A stretch of 64,000 nt of DNA from HGM04593 sp045660825 (GCA_045660825.1 JAZREN010000069.1:9212-73211); one strand, 5' to 3'; positions 37,413-46,252 are shown, counted from the stretch's first letter. A program made the numbers and translations. The notes: generated by a model not told the origin, from the letters alone.

Positions 37413-37556
37413 AAGCCGAGGTTAACAACCGAGGGTTCGATGATGCCGGCAGCAGTTAGTCAAGCGAAGTGCCGCGATAGTGGCACCGCTTGGGTTGCGA
37501 ATAGACGGCATTGTCAAAGGGGAAAGCCGCGAGTAAGCAAGTGTGTGGAAGTTTAA
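37413..37556 (+). other. structured gap after the wzc-like gene
   Basis: No gene. It holds the hairpin CAAGCG.GTGCC (37461-37473) with GGCAC.GCTTG (37482-37492), loop about eight bases, and an outer short pairing ATGCCG with CGGCAT. It may attenuate transcription into the rest of the locus. It belongs to the gene before it, not to the repeat element that follows. Confidence 0.4.
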
Positions 37557-37880
37557 TTTAAGACAGAAGTACAAAAGAACAAAAGACCACTGCTGCTATA
37601 TGAGTGGATATATCGCAAGTGAAACTATGCTACTGTGGTAGTACTTTAAAGCAGCAATGGGAAAACAAGTTCTCACATTGATGCTTTTAAATACTACCAG
37701 CGATTGGAAATTTTCCAATCATCATCCACTCAATAGCAGAAACAAAATCTTCGAGAATTTGCACCACTATTCTTGAAAAGCTCCATAACTCGCTGTGAAC
37801 GTAAAAGTAAGTTTTCACTTATCACCTTTAACATTTTAGTTTCTCAAGCCCGTGTGTACTTTTGTACTTATGTCTAAAAA
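37557..37880 (+). repeat. cloverleaf element A with terminal inverted repeats
   Basis: Left end TTTAAGACAGAAGTACAAAA and onward (37557-37585) and right end GTACTTTTGTACTTATG (37856-37872), then TCTAAAAAA, are imperfect inverted repeats of each other. Inside, CTGCTATATGAGTGGAT (37593-37609) pairs with ATCCACTCAATAGCAG (37724-37739). Within that outer stem are a degenerate first hairpin, a long second hairpin (GGTAGTA...TACTACC, 37637-37698, with CAATG/CATTG at its tip) and a third, GATTGGAA/TTCCAATC (37702-37720). The right end abuts the next start codon and includes TACTTTTG, a perfect -7 box. No coding frame is present. Confidence 0.75.
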
Positions 37881-37888
37881 ACAAAAAA

Positions 37889-38269
37889 ATGAATATTGAA
37901 GACCTCATAAAACAGATTGTTCAATGTGCATACAATGTAAGAATGAATTTGTCTGCGGGGTTTCTTGAATCCGTTTATCAGAACGCACTATTCATTGAAC
38001 TCGAGAGCAATGGATTAAGCGTCGAAAAAGAGATTCCTATAAATGTCTACTACAATAATGCTATCGTTGGCGAATTCCGCGCTGACATAGTAGTTGAAAA
38101 GAGAGTAATAATAGAACTGAAGGCTGTACAGCATTTGACAACAGCCTATGAAGCTCAACTTGTCAACTATCTTACAGCAACAGAGATTGAGCACGGTTTG
38201 CTCATTAATTTTGGAAGTGACAAGATTGAGATAAAAAGGAAGTTTAGAACATTCAAAAGCACCAATTAG
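37889..38269 (+). CDS. GxxExxY family protein (PD-(D/E)XK nuclease-like), copy 1
   Basis: 126 residues. The name-giving motif is in SAGFLESVYQNAL (G..E..Y). The stretch GEFRADIVVEKRVIIELKA has the D...ExK arrangement of PD-(D/E)XK nucleases, so nuclease activity is possible, but the biological role of these proteins is not established to my knowledge. It starts eight A-rich bases after the right end of element A and is followed 12 bases later by the left end of element B. It is a close paralogue of the copy at 55007 (roughly 80 percent identical by eye). Confidence 0.88.
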   Translation: MNIEDLIKQIVQCAYNVRMNLSAGFLESVYQNALFIELESNGLSVEKEIPINVYYNNAIVGEFRADIVVEKRVIIELKAVQHLTTAYEAQLVNYLTATEIEHGLLINFGSDKIEIKRKFRTFKSTN

Positions 38270-38280
38270 CCAATGTAAAA

Positions 38281-38520
38281 TTTAAGACAGAAGAACAGAA
38301 GAACAAAAGATAAACATAAAACATTTGTATGGCAAAATGGAACTAACCGATAAATATATTATCAAAGCTGTATGCAAATTAATTTGTATCCAAGCCTTTA
38401 ATAATATATTTATCAAAATGCGCTGAAAGTGCATTTAAACAATTTGTTGGAAAAGTTCCATAGATTGCACAACCTTTCAGTTTCTCAAGTCCTTATGTAC
38501 TTTTGTACTTGTGTCTAAGA
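38281..38520 (+). repeat. element B: same ends, different core
   Basis: Left end TTTAAGACAGAAG (38281) and right end GTACTTTTGTACTTGTG (38497-38513), then TCTAAGA, match the other elements. The core is not a cloverleaf but one AT-rich long hairpin: GATAAATATATTATCAAAGC (38349-38368) pairs with GCCTTTAATAATATATTTAT (38394-38413), capped by CAAATTAATTTG. The tail shares AGTTCCATAGATTGCAC with element E. It precedes the phosphatase gene, again with TACTTTTG as a -7 box. Confidence 0.7.
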
Positions 38521-38554
38521 ACCTTTCACATTTCACATTTCAGTTTATTTAACC

Positions 38555-39328
38555 GTGTGGTTCTTCAGTAAAAAAACAACAATAGCAGCAAGCGGCATCC
38601 TGCAAGGTGCTGTCGACCACCACTCCCACATACTCCCGGGCGTGGATGACGGCGTTGAAACCATTGCCGAGTCACTGCGCATACTTGCCACATACGAGAC
38701 ATTGGGAATAAAAGAACTGTGGCTCACCCCACACATAATGGAAGATATCCCCAACAGCCCCGCAAAGTTGCAGGCGCGTTTTGCAGAACTCAAAGCCGTA
38801 TACACAGGAGACATACAACTGCACCTCGCAGCCGAATACATGATAGACAACCACCTGCGTAAGCTATTACAAGAAATAAATAACTGCCCCTCTTATGTAA
38901 GAGGGGCGAGCAACGCAGTTGCGGAGGGAGATCCCCCCCTCCTCCCCATAGGCACAAGCGGCAAACACATTCTTGTTGAGACATCATACTACAACGCCCC
39001 AATGAGAATGAACGACACCCTGCAACAAATAAAGTCATTGGGTTACTTTCCACTGCTAGCCCACCCCGAGAGATATATGTATCTTGACAATGCCGACTAC
39101 CTTAAGCTCCACAGCCAAGGTGTAAGGTTCCAGCTCAATCTGGCATCCCTTGCAGGTGGTTATGGAAAAGTGGTGAAAAAGAAAGCCTTGTGGCTCTTAA
39201 ACAACGGACTTTACTCCGTTTCCGGCAGCGACCTTCACTGCGAGGAGGCTATTGAATTCATCACAAAAAGTGGACTAAGCAGACAAAACATTGAGGAAAT
39301 TAAACGACTATTGCAAAATAGGATATAA
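38555..39328 (+). CDS. PHP-family protein-tyrosine phosphatase (Wzb/CpsB-like)
   Basis: 257 residues, GTG start (MWFFSKK). The PHP metal site is visible as DHHSHILPGVDDG (about residues 21-33), LTPHIM, a HILVE segment and a final SGSDLHCEEA. Enzymes of this type remove phosphate from the Wzc tyrosine tail and control capsule synthesis. At about residues 110-128 it carries an insert (starting CPSYVRGASNAVAEGDPP) encoded by a palindromic repeat; see the separate entry. It is followed after nine bases by the flippase. Confidence 0.88.
   Translation: MWFFSKKTTIAASGILQGAVDHHSHILPGVDDGVETIAESLRILATYETLGIKELWLTPHIMEDIPNSPAKLQARFAELKAVYTGDIQLHLAAEYMIDNHLRKLLQEINNCPSYVRGASNAVAEGDPPLLPIGTSGKHILVETSYYNAPMRMNDTLQQIKSLGYFPLLAHPERYMYLDNADYLKLHSQGVRFQLNLASLAGGYGKVVKKKALWLLNNGLYSVSGSDLHCEEAIEFITKSGLSRQNIEEIKRLLQNRI
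38884..38946 (+). repeat. palindromic insert inside the phosphatase gene
   Basis: Three small hairpins in tandem: GCCCCTCTTA/TAAGAGGGGC (38886-38907, perfect, TG loop), GCAAC/GTTGC (38910-38922) and GGAGGG/CCCTCC (38923-38942). They encode about 18 residues in frame between the family-like segments LLQEINN and LLPIGTSGKHILVE. It looks like an intragenic palindromic repeat that kept the frame open. Confidence 0.65.
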
Positions 39329-39337
39329 TTTTAAGTT

Positions 39338-40888
39338 ATGCAAAAAGAATCAAGAGTAAAGAAAACGATGCTGAATGCAAAAATTAACCTCATATGTTAT
39401 TTTGCATCGTTCATCACTGCATTCTTTACCCGTAAGATACTCCTCGACCACCTTGGAACCGAATTCATAGGTTTCACCGGCACGGTCGGTAGCCTGCTGT
39501 CATTTCTGAACCTTGCCGAACTGGGTATTGGCACAGCAATCGGTTATGTTCTTTACAAACCCATCGCCGATGGCGACAAGTTCAAAATAAACGAGGTAAT
39601 CTCTGTCCTTGGATACCTATATCGCATCATAGGCCTTGCAATCCTATCATTGGGCATCATTGGCTCATTGTTTTTGCCATTGATATTCCCTGATACAGAA
39701 ATTCCACTCGGCGTCATTTACTTTGCATTCTATGCATACCTTGCAGCTTCAATGATTGGCTATTTTGTCAACTACCGCGCAGCACTGCTCTCGGCCGACC
39801 AACGCAACTATGTTGTAACAGGATATTTCCAAATCACCACAACAAGCAAGGTGATTCTTCAAATGATACTCGCCATCTACTTTGGCAGTTTCTACATATA
39901 TCTTGCCATTGAACTAATTGGCGGCATAATAAATGCTACAATCCTTAATTGGAAAATCAACCAGACCTATCCTTGGCTCAAGAGTGAAATCAAACAAGGT
40001 AAACAGATTTTCAAGAAATACCCTGAGATCATAAAGTATACCAAACAGATATTCGCACACAAAGTTGGCGGTTTGGTACAGGGACAACTTACTCCATTCC
40101 TCATCTACTCCTTTGTGTCACTACCAATGGTTGCATTATACACAAACTATACAATTCTGACTCAAAAACTTGAAGGGCTAATATCCGGCGTCATCAACAG
40201 TACAGGTGCTGCGATCGGCAACCTCATTGCCGAAGGAGATAAAAATAAGATACTCAAGGTTTTTAAAGAGCTTTTGGCTATAAGGCTGTTTGTTGCATCA
40301 ATTGCTGCATCATGCATATACACTTTTGCATCACCATTCATCGGTGTATGGTTAGGAGAAGAGTATATCCTCAACGGCTATACAGTTGCACTAATTGCAA
40401 TTCTTAGCGGGCTTGGCATTGCCCGTGGTGTACTCGACCAGTTCTGTTATGGTTGCGGATTATTTGCCGACGTGTGGGCTCCTTATGCAGAAAGCCTTAT
40501 AATGGTTATATTTGCCGTTGCAGGCGGATATTATTATGGACTACCGGGTGTATTGTGTGGACCGTTGGTTTCAATTATAGCCATTATATACATTTGGAAA
40601 CCATATTACTTGTTTTCAAGAGGTTTCAAACTACCAGTCTTTAAATATTGGGAACTCTTTGCAATAAACATAGCAGCAACAGCGTTCTCTTTGGTTGCAA
40701 CAGATTTTATATTCGGTAAATTTATTCAAAGCCATATCCCCACAAATAATTGGCTAGGACTTATTGCCAGTGGCGCTATATACGCCACTATCATAACAAT
40801 AATAACCTTTACTGCTTATTATACAATTTCCACTGGGTTCAGAGATTTTGTACATCGTAGTAAATTATTCAAAAAGATAATCAAATGA
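39338..40888 (+). CDS. Wzx flippase, polysaccharide transporter family
   Basis: 516-residue membrane protein with about fourteen predicted helices. It is an oligosaccharide flippase of the PST/MOP group (ARKILLDHLGTEFIGFTG-like start, KILLDHLGTEFIGFTGTVGS). It moves the lipid-linked repeat unit across the inner membrane. It starts nine bases after the phosphatase and its stop overlaps the next start (ATGA). From here the locus becomes AT-rich. Confidence 0.9.
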   Translation: MQKESRVKKTMLNAKINLICYFASFITAFFTRKILLDHLGTEFIGFTGTVGSLLSFLNLAELGIGTAIGYVLYKPIADGDKFKINEVISVLGYLYRIIGLAILSLGIIGSLFLPLIFPDTEIPLGVIYFAFYAYLAASMIGYFVNYRAALLSADQRNYVVTGYFQITTTSKVILQMILAIYFGSFYIYLAIELIGGIINATILNWKINQTYPWLKSEIKQGKQIFKKYPEIIKYTKQIFAHKVGGLVQGQLTPFLIYSFVSLPMVALYTNYTILTQKLEGLISGVINSTGAAIGNLIAEGDKNKILKVFKELLAIRLFVASIAASCIYTFASPFIGVWLGEEYILNGYTVALIAILSGLGIARGVLDQFCYGCGLFADVWAPYAESLIMVIFAVAGGYYYGLPGVLCGPLVSIIAIIYIWKPYYLFSRGFKLPVFKYWELFAINIAATAFSLVATDFIFGKFIQSHIPTNNWLGLIASGAIYATIITIITFTAYYTISTGFRDFVHRSKLFKKIIK

Positions 40889-41922
40889 CATTTGACAGCC
40901 TGATAACAAATATCAAGTGGAGGTTATCCAAGATGTTCTTTAGCAATGAGAAACGCTCATGGAACAATGTGAAGAACCAGAATATAAGGTTCAAGAGAGG
41001 CGAGTTAATCTCACTCGATGAATACTCCACATACGCTGCGATAAAACAACTTGACAACAAAAGAGTCATATGTATATATGATGGCAAAATAAGGAATGGA
41101 GGCCTTGCCGACCGCTTAAGAGGCATTGTCTCTGTTTACAAAGTGTGCAAAGAACAAAACCTTAAATTCAAAATCATATTCACAAGCCCATTTAACCTTT
41201 CCGAATTTATTGAGCCAAACATCATTGATTGGCGCATCACCGAACAAGAACTAAACTACAATACTACCATTGCCGACCTTTGTTATATTGACACCCTTTC
41301 CGGCAGTGATTACGAGGCAAAAAAACAGGAACAATGGTTTAGACGAGAATTCAAGAAAAAATACAATGAGTTCCATGTCAGGACCAATGCAATATTCTCC
41401 TATAATGGCGACTACTCCACCCTATTCAATGAACTTTTCAAGCCATCACCCAAACTGCAAGCAAGTATTGAAAAACAAAAAGAGATTCTAGGCGTTGGTT
41501 ACATAAGTACTTCATTCCGTTTTATGAACCTATTTGGCGATTTCAATGAAACCGTAGAATTACATGGTAAATTGACAACAGAAGAGCAGAATGAACTGAT
41601 AGCAAAAAATATTGAGCAACTGCAATTGTTGCATAAAAAACACCCAGCACGTATCATTTTGGTAAATTCTGACAGCGCCACTTTCCTGCAAACTGCATCA
41701 AAACTTGATTACGTATATGTAATCCCGGGCAATATCACACACATCGACGGCCAAAATGGGAGCGACGAGTACGAGCTATACGAGAAAACATTCCTCGATT
41801 TCTTTATGATAGCCAATGCTGAAAAGATATACCTCTTGCGCACTGGACAGATGTACAACAGCGGCTATCCATTCGCAGCATCTAAGATATACAACAAACC
41901 ATTCGAAAAAATAGAATTCTAA
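40885..41922 (+). CDS. putative fucosyltransferase-like GT-B enzyme
   Basis: 345 residues, no membrane helix. The segment YDGKIRNGGLADRLRGIVSV resembles the GDP-fucose transferase pattern of NodZ-like and related enzymes (GG.ADRL.G), and FRFMNLFGDF could be the R.GD-type donor site; the ending RTGQMYNSGYPFAASKIYNKP is compatible. I call the family tentatively; no GDP-fucose synthesis genes are in this window. The start overlaps the flippase stop as ATGA. Confidence 0.6.
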   Translation: MTFDSLITNIKWRLSKMFFSNEKRSWNNVKNQNIRFKRGELISLDEYSTYAAIKQLDNKRVICIYDGKIRNGGLADRLRGIVSVYKVCKEQNLKFKIIFTSPFNLSEFIEPNIIDWRITEQELNYNTTIADLCYIDTLSGSDYEAKKQEQWFRREFKKKYNEFHVRTNAIFSYNGDYSTLFNELFKPSPKLQASIEKQKEILGVGYISTSFRFMNLFGDFNETVELHGKLTTEEQNELIAKNIEQLQLLHKKHPARIILVNSDSATFLQTASKLDYVYVIPGNITHIDGQNGSDEYELYEKTFLDFFMIANAEKIYLLRTGQMYNSGYPFAASKIYNKPFEKIEF

Positions 41923-41924
41923 TA

Positions 41925-42923
41925 ATGGAACAAGGTCTTATAGGCGTAATAGTACCAGTCTACAATGTAGAGAAATATATCGCAAAGTGCATCGAAAGCA
42001 TTCTTGCACAAACGTATACAAAATTCCGTCTTATACTTGTTGATGACGGTTCTCCCGATAATGCAGGAAAAATATGCGATGAATACGCAAGTAAAGACCC
42101 GCGTATAACAGTAATTCACCAAGACAATGCTGGTGTAACGCGCGCAAGGGCAAAAGGGGTTGAAGAAGCGAATGATTGTGAATTTATAATGTTTGTAGAT
42201 GGTGATGATATGATACCACCTAAAGCTTTGGAGGAGTATTACAGAATTATTGACAAGGAGACGGATATTGTCTTATGCATTTCATACACAACAGAGGAGC
42301 AACATTGTGTTTTCATTGACAATTGGGAGAATTTGGGACACACGATGCCCATAGATAATTTCAGGAAAAGGGTGCTGAACGTTAAAGGAGGAATGCCATG
42401 GGGGCGACTATTCAGGAAGTCAATCATTAATGACATAGTTTTTGATATCCCGCGCGGAATTTATTTTGGCGAAGATGCAATCATGAACTTGAGAATCGCT
42501 TTCCGTACTGAAAAAGAGATTAAAACGATAAGGGAACCATTATATTTCTACAGAAAACATGCGACAAGCGTCTGTAGCCAATTCGGCTATAGTGCAGAAT
42601 ATCTTTCAAAGTTGTGTCACCACCTAAAGGAATCCATTCCGACAAAAAAAATGGACGAATATATGCTGTCACATATAAAATGCAGGGCAGATTTATGGAG
42701 GGTACTACTCAGCTACCGCATAAGGATTGACGATTGGGCCGGAACTGACTTCCATAGAGAATTAAAGCAAGACATCAAGACATACGGATATAGGCTTCCC
42801 ATTTCTGAAAGACTACTGCTGAAGTACACAAATCCAATAATACGATTTTTTATTATTACAATACGCAAAGCAAAAAACTTATTATATAAAACATTAAATC
42901 TTACTGTAGCCCCAAGGGCATGA
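41925..42923 (+). CDS. glycosyltransferase family 2, paralogue 1
   Basis: 332 residues. GT-A fold with IGVIVPVYNVEKYI, LILVDDGSPDNAGKICDE and the metal-binding FVDGDDMI (residue about 90). Its first 95 residues are nearly the same as those of the protein at 44175, while the C-terminal halves differ, which implies a shared origin with divergent acceptor domains. It transfers one sugar of the repeat unit; the sugar is unknown. Confidence 0.9.
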   Translation: MEQGLIGVIVPVYNVEKYIAKCIESILAQTYTKFRLILVDDGSPDNAGKICDEYASKDPRITVIHQDNAGVTRARAKGVEEANDCEFIMFVDGDDMIPPKALEEYYRIIDKETDIVLCISYTTEEQHCVFIDNWENLGHTMPIDNFRKRVLNVKGGMPWGRLFRKSIINDIVFDIPRGIYFGEDAIMNLRIAFRTEKEIKTIREPLYFYRKHATSVCSQFGYSAEYLSKLCHHLKESIPTKKMDEYMLSHIKCRADLWRVLLSYRIRIDDWAGTDFHRELKQDIKTYGYRLPISERLLLKYTNPIIRFFIITIRKAKNLLYKTLNLTVAPRA

Positions 42924-42996
42924 ACGCCAACTTTATTAAAAAAACAGTAAACTATTCATTCAGCGGCATTTTAATTTTAAAGAAAGTTTCTTAACA

Positions 42997-44157
42997 ATGA
43001 AAAATATCTGCATCGTAAGTGAATGCCAACAAGTGTTGGGAGTTGGAGGAACAGAGACCGTAAGCTATCTATTAAAAAAAGAACTGATAAAGAACGGTTA
43101 TAAAGTTTGGAGTATGTTTTTTATTCCAAAGGCGCCCAAAACTGAGACCGATATTGAATTCCCCGAAAAACAAGTTCTTTGCTCCAATGAAAACAAAAGG
43201 ACTTTCATTAATGCGATTGAAAAACATGAAATTGACATTATCATTTCACAAGGAGCGCCATTCAAGGGGTTGCTGGAGTTGTGTATAGAAGCTAAGAAAG
43301 CGAGCAAATGTAAATTGATATATTGCTATCATTTCAATCCTTTGAAAGCGAATAGGGAATTTAATGATTATAAAGAACGCTATTTATCAAACCATAGCTT
43401 TATATTGAGGCCTATATATAGTTTGTATTTTGAGATTAGGCGACACACTTTTATAAAACAAGATATAAAGTTCTTCAAGGATATAGAAATAGAAGAAATA
43501 GATGCGTTCGTCACTTTAAATAAAGAATTTACGACATTTCTACAGAAAATATATCCTTCCAAATTCAAAGAAAGATTTCACACTATATCGAACCCTATAG
43601 TTTTGGACAATTGTGAACCGACTTCAAAAAAAGAAAATATTATTCTTTTTGTTGGAAGACTCACATACCAGAAACGGTTAGATAGACTATTATATATATG
43701 GGAGGAAGTGTATAACATATTCAAGAACTGGAAACTCGTTATTGTTGGTGACGGAGAGTATGCAAATGAATATCAAAGAATCGCAGAAAAATCACAATTA
43801 AGAAACGTTGAGTTTGTAGGTCAAAAAGAATCAGACGAATACTTCAAGAGAAGTAAAATTATTTGTATGACCAGTTCACACGAATCCTTTGGAATGGTTT
43901 TAATAGAAGGACAAAAATATGGTTGTGTACCAATTGCATACAATAGTTTCGAATCAGCAACAGATGTCATTAGTCATGGTCATAACGGTCTGCTGATCAC
44001 TCCCTTCAACAAACGACAGTATATAGACGGCATAATAGCTCTTATTACAGATGAACACCGAAGAGACATGCTAGCCAGCAATGGCAAAAGTTTCATTAAG
44101 AAATTTGATGCCAATGTAGTTGTAAAAAGATGGATTTATCTTATAGAAACTCTATAA
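42997..44157 (+). CDS. glycosyltransferase family 4
   Basis: 386 residues, GT-B fold. The N-terminal GVGGTETVSYLL and C-terminal LFVGRLTYQKRLDRLL, VGDGEYANEYQRIAEKS and the E7E-like SSHESFGMVLIEGQKYGCVPIAYNS are standard GT4 donor-site motifs. It is flanked by the two paralogous GT2 genes. Very AT-rich. Confidence 0.92.
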   Translation: MKNICIVSECQQVLGVGGTETVSYLLKKELIKNGYKVWSMFFIPKAPKTETDIEFPEKQVLCSNENKRTFINAIEKHEIDIIISQGAPFKGLLELCIEAKKASKCKLIYCYHFNPLKANREFNDYKERYLSNHSFILRPIYSLYFEIRRHTFIKQDIKFFKDIEIEEIDAFVTLNKEFTTFLQKIYPSKFKERFHTISNPIVLDNCEPTSKKENIILFVGRLTYQKRLDRLLYIWEEVYNIFKNWKLVIVGDGEYANEYQRIAEKSQLRNVEFVGQKESDEYFKRSKIICMTSSHESFGMVLIEGQKYGCVPIAYNSFESATDVISHGHNGLLITPFNKRQYIDGIIALITDEHRRDMLASNGKSFIKKFDANVVVKRWIYLIETL

Positions 44158-44174
44158 TTTCAAAGACAGTAACA

Positions 44175-45146
44175 ATGAACGAAAGAATTGGTGTAATAGT
44201 ACCGGTCTATAAGGTTGAAAAATACATTACTGAGTGCATTGACAGTATTCTTGCACAAACGCATACAAACTTCCGCCTAATACTTGTAGATGACGGAACG
44301 CCCGACAATGCCGGGAAAATATGCGATGAATACGCGAAAAAAGACCCACGCATAACAGTCATTCACCAGGAGAATGCAGGTGTAACACGCGCAAGAGCAC
44401 GCGGCGTGGAAGAGGCCGAAGATTGTGAGTTCATAACCTTTGCCGATGCAGACGACCTTATGCCAAGCAACGCACTTAAAACTCTTGTTTCAATACTGAA
44501 ACCCGATACAAATATCGTTATGGGAGCATTAAAACGTTTTCGTGGAGACATTGTGATTTCAAAATCCGAGACTTCGGCAAGAACAAAAGAAATCTCACAC
44601 CAATGCTACAAAAAACAGATGATTATTGGGAAAGATAGCGGTCCGTATTGTAAATTGATAAGACGTTCACTGATAACATTAGGGGTTTTTGATATTCCGC
44701 AAGATATTATAATGGGAGAGGATACTATTGCCAATATAAGAATCGCTTTCAACAACAAAGAAAATGTTGTTACAACAACACAATGTGTCTACCATTACAG
44801 ACAACACGACGAAAGTATCATGCACTCGTTTAATGGTAGCCCTGAATACGAAGAATTGTTTTTTCAGCACATTGAAAAATCTATCCCGGATATCGAGAAA
44901 AACAAATATGCGAAATATGTTGTGATAGGTAAAATATTGAGTTATGACTACAATTTCGGATATTCCTGCAAGAAACCGAAGTGGACAGGAAGCGAGTTCC
45001 AACGCACGCTCCTGAAAGAAATCAAGGCATATAAAATCAGGAACTACTTTATAGAACGACAGCTTATTACCACCACAAACTGCAGAATGCGAAAATTCTT
45101 AATCATTCTGAAAAGAATAAAAAACAAATTCTTTTGGAAGAACTGA
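44175..45146 (+). CDS. glycosyltransferase family 2, paralogue 2
   Basis: 323 residues from the ATG at 44175 (MNERIGVIVPVYKVEKYI). DDGTPDNAGKICDEYAKKDPR and TFADADDLMPS are the GT2 nucleotide and metal sites. The N-terminal third is shared with the protein at 41925; the rest is unrelated in sequence except for the general GT-A layout. An upstream in-frame ATG at 44130 lies within the GT4 gene and was rejected. Confidence 0.9.
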   Translation: MNERIGVIVPVYKVEKYITECIDSILAQTHTNFRLILVDDGTPDNAGKICDEYAKKDPRITVIHQENAGVTRARARGVEEAEDCEFITFADADDLMPSNALKTLVSILKPDTNIVMGALKRFRGDIVISKSETSARTKEISHQCYKKQMIIGKDSGPYCKLIRRSLITLGVFDIPQDIIMGEDTIANIRIAFNNKENVVTTTQCVYHYRQHDESIMHSFNGSPEYEELFFQHIEKSIPDIEKNKYAKYVVIGKILSYDYNFGYSCKKPKWTGSEFQRTLLKEIKAYKIRNYFIERQLITTTNCRMRKFLIILKRIKNKFFWKN

Positions 45147-45174
45147 AGTAGCACCCGTTAAAATAGGATAAAAA

Positions 45175-46251
45175 GTGGGTTACATATTTGCAATCATAAT
45201 AGCAACACTCCTACTCTACATTATTATATTGTGGATTAAGCTAAAGCCATACAATCAAAAACCACTTGAAATAAGAACTTTTGATGGCAACGACAGTCCC
45301 TACCATCCAAGTGTTCTCTATTTCAAGGATGGATGGAACGGCTATAAATATTGGATGGCAGAAACACCATTCTCTCCCAAAAGCAAACCTTACGAGGATA
45401 GGAATGAGTGCCCGTCCATACATGTTTCAAATGATGGAACCAAATGGACTGAAATCGCCGAAAATCCAATCGATGACCTTAACATCAAGGAAATTGAAGA
45501 GCTAGATTATTTTTCAGACCCTCATCTTGTTTTTGTAAACAATAAGATAGAGTGCTGGTACCGTTTTACTCATAGGGGTGGCATTAAAAACAAATACGAC
45601 AACCTTCAATTAGTTAGGAAAACCAGCCAAGACGGCATCATTTGGAGTGAAAGAGAGGTGATGGTAAACCTTGCCACAAATGAGGGAGACTCTCTTGGCA
45701 ACATGGTTGTCAGCCCAGCCATATTACATGGAAACGGGAAATACAAGATGTGGTATGTCAATAGCGAATCGAGAACTCGCCGTGAACTTTCCTATTCAGA
45801 ATCTGCTGATGGTAAAAAATGGACAGCACAAAAGAAATGCATTCTCAATGGTCAAGAAAACATGCCTTGGCATATTGATGTAAATCACATTGATGGTAAA
45901 TATTATTTGATTAGTTATGACTTGGAAAATCTCACACTTTGGTACAGTGATGACGGAATAACATTCAACTATGCAGATAAACTTCTTGAGCCTTCCGTTG
46001 CCGGTTCATTTTATTCATACAGATTATACCGGGCCTGCATAATTGAGGACAAGAATTTAAAAATATATTTCAGCGCACACGATTCATTAAAGACATACAT
46101 AGGATTGATAGAAGGAAACAGCGTTGAGGATCTCAAGATAAAGAGTACAGACAGACATCAAACCATTTTCGGGCTATTGCTTTTCATATGTGCCACCAAA
46201 TGGAGAACTGTCAAATTCCTATTCAAAAGGTTGATTAAAACATTTATGTGA
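45175..46251 (+). CDS. membrane-anchored beta-propeller protein, glycosidase-like
   Basis: 358 residues. A single N-terminal helix (YIFAIIIATLLLYIIILWI) from a GTG start precedes a domain with repeated blade motifs: SPYHPSVLYFKDGWNGYKYWMA, CPSIHVSNDGTKWTE, DPHLVFVNNKIECWYRF, KMWYVNSESR, YLISYDLENLTLWYSDDG. This is the layout of five-bladed GH43/GH32-like propellers. The catalytic acids are not evident, so activity is unproven; it could trim or modify the capsule, or bind it. Confidence 0.65.
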   Translation: MGYIFAIIIATLLLYIIILWIKLKPYNQKPLEIRTFDGNDSPYHPSVLYFKDGWNGYKYWMAETPFSPKSKPYEDRNECPSIHVSNDGTKWTEIAENPIDDLNIKEIEELDYFSDPHLVFVNNKIECWYRFTHRGGIKNKYDNLQLVRKTSQDGIIWSEREVMVNLATNEGDSLGNMVVSPAILHGNGKYKMWYVNSESRTRRELSYSESADGKKWTAQKKCILNGQENMPWHIDVNHIDGKYYLISYDLENLTLWYSDDGITFNYADKLLEPSVAGSFYSYRLYRACIIEDKNLKIYFSAHDSLKTYIGLIEGNSVEDLKIKSTDRHQTIFGLLLFICATKWRTVKFLFKRLIKTFM

Positions 46252-46252
46252 T

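Noticed and set aside
37889..38269. GxxExxY proteins as a toxin-antitoxin or restriction pair
   Set aside because: Each stands alone, with no partner gene of fitting size beside it.
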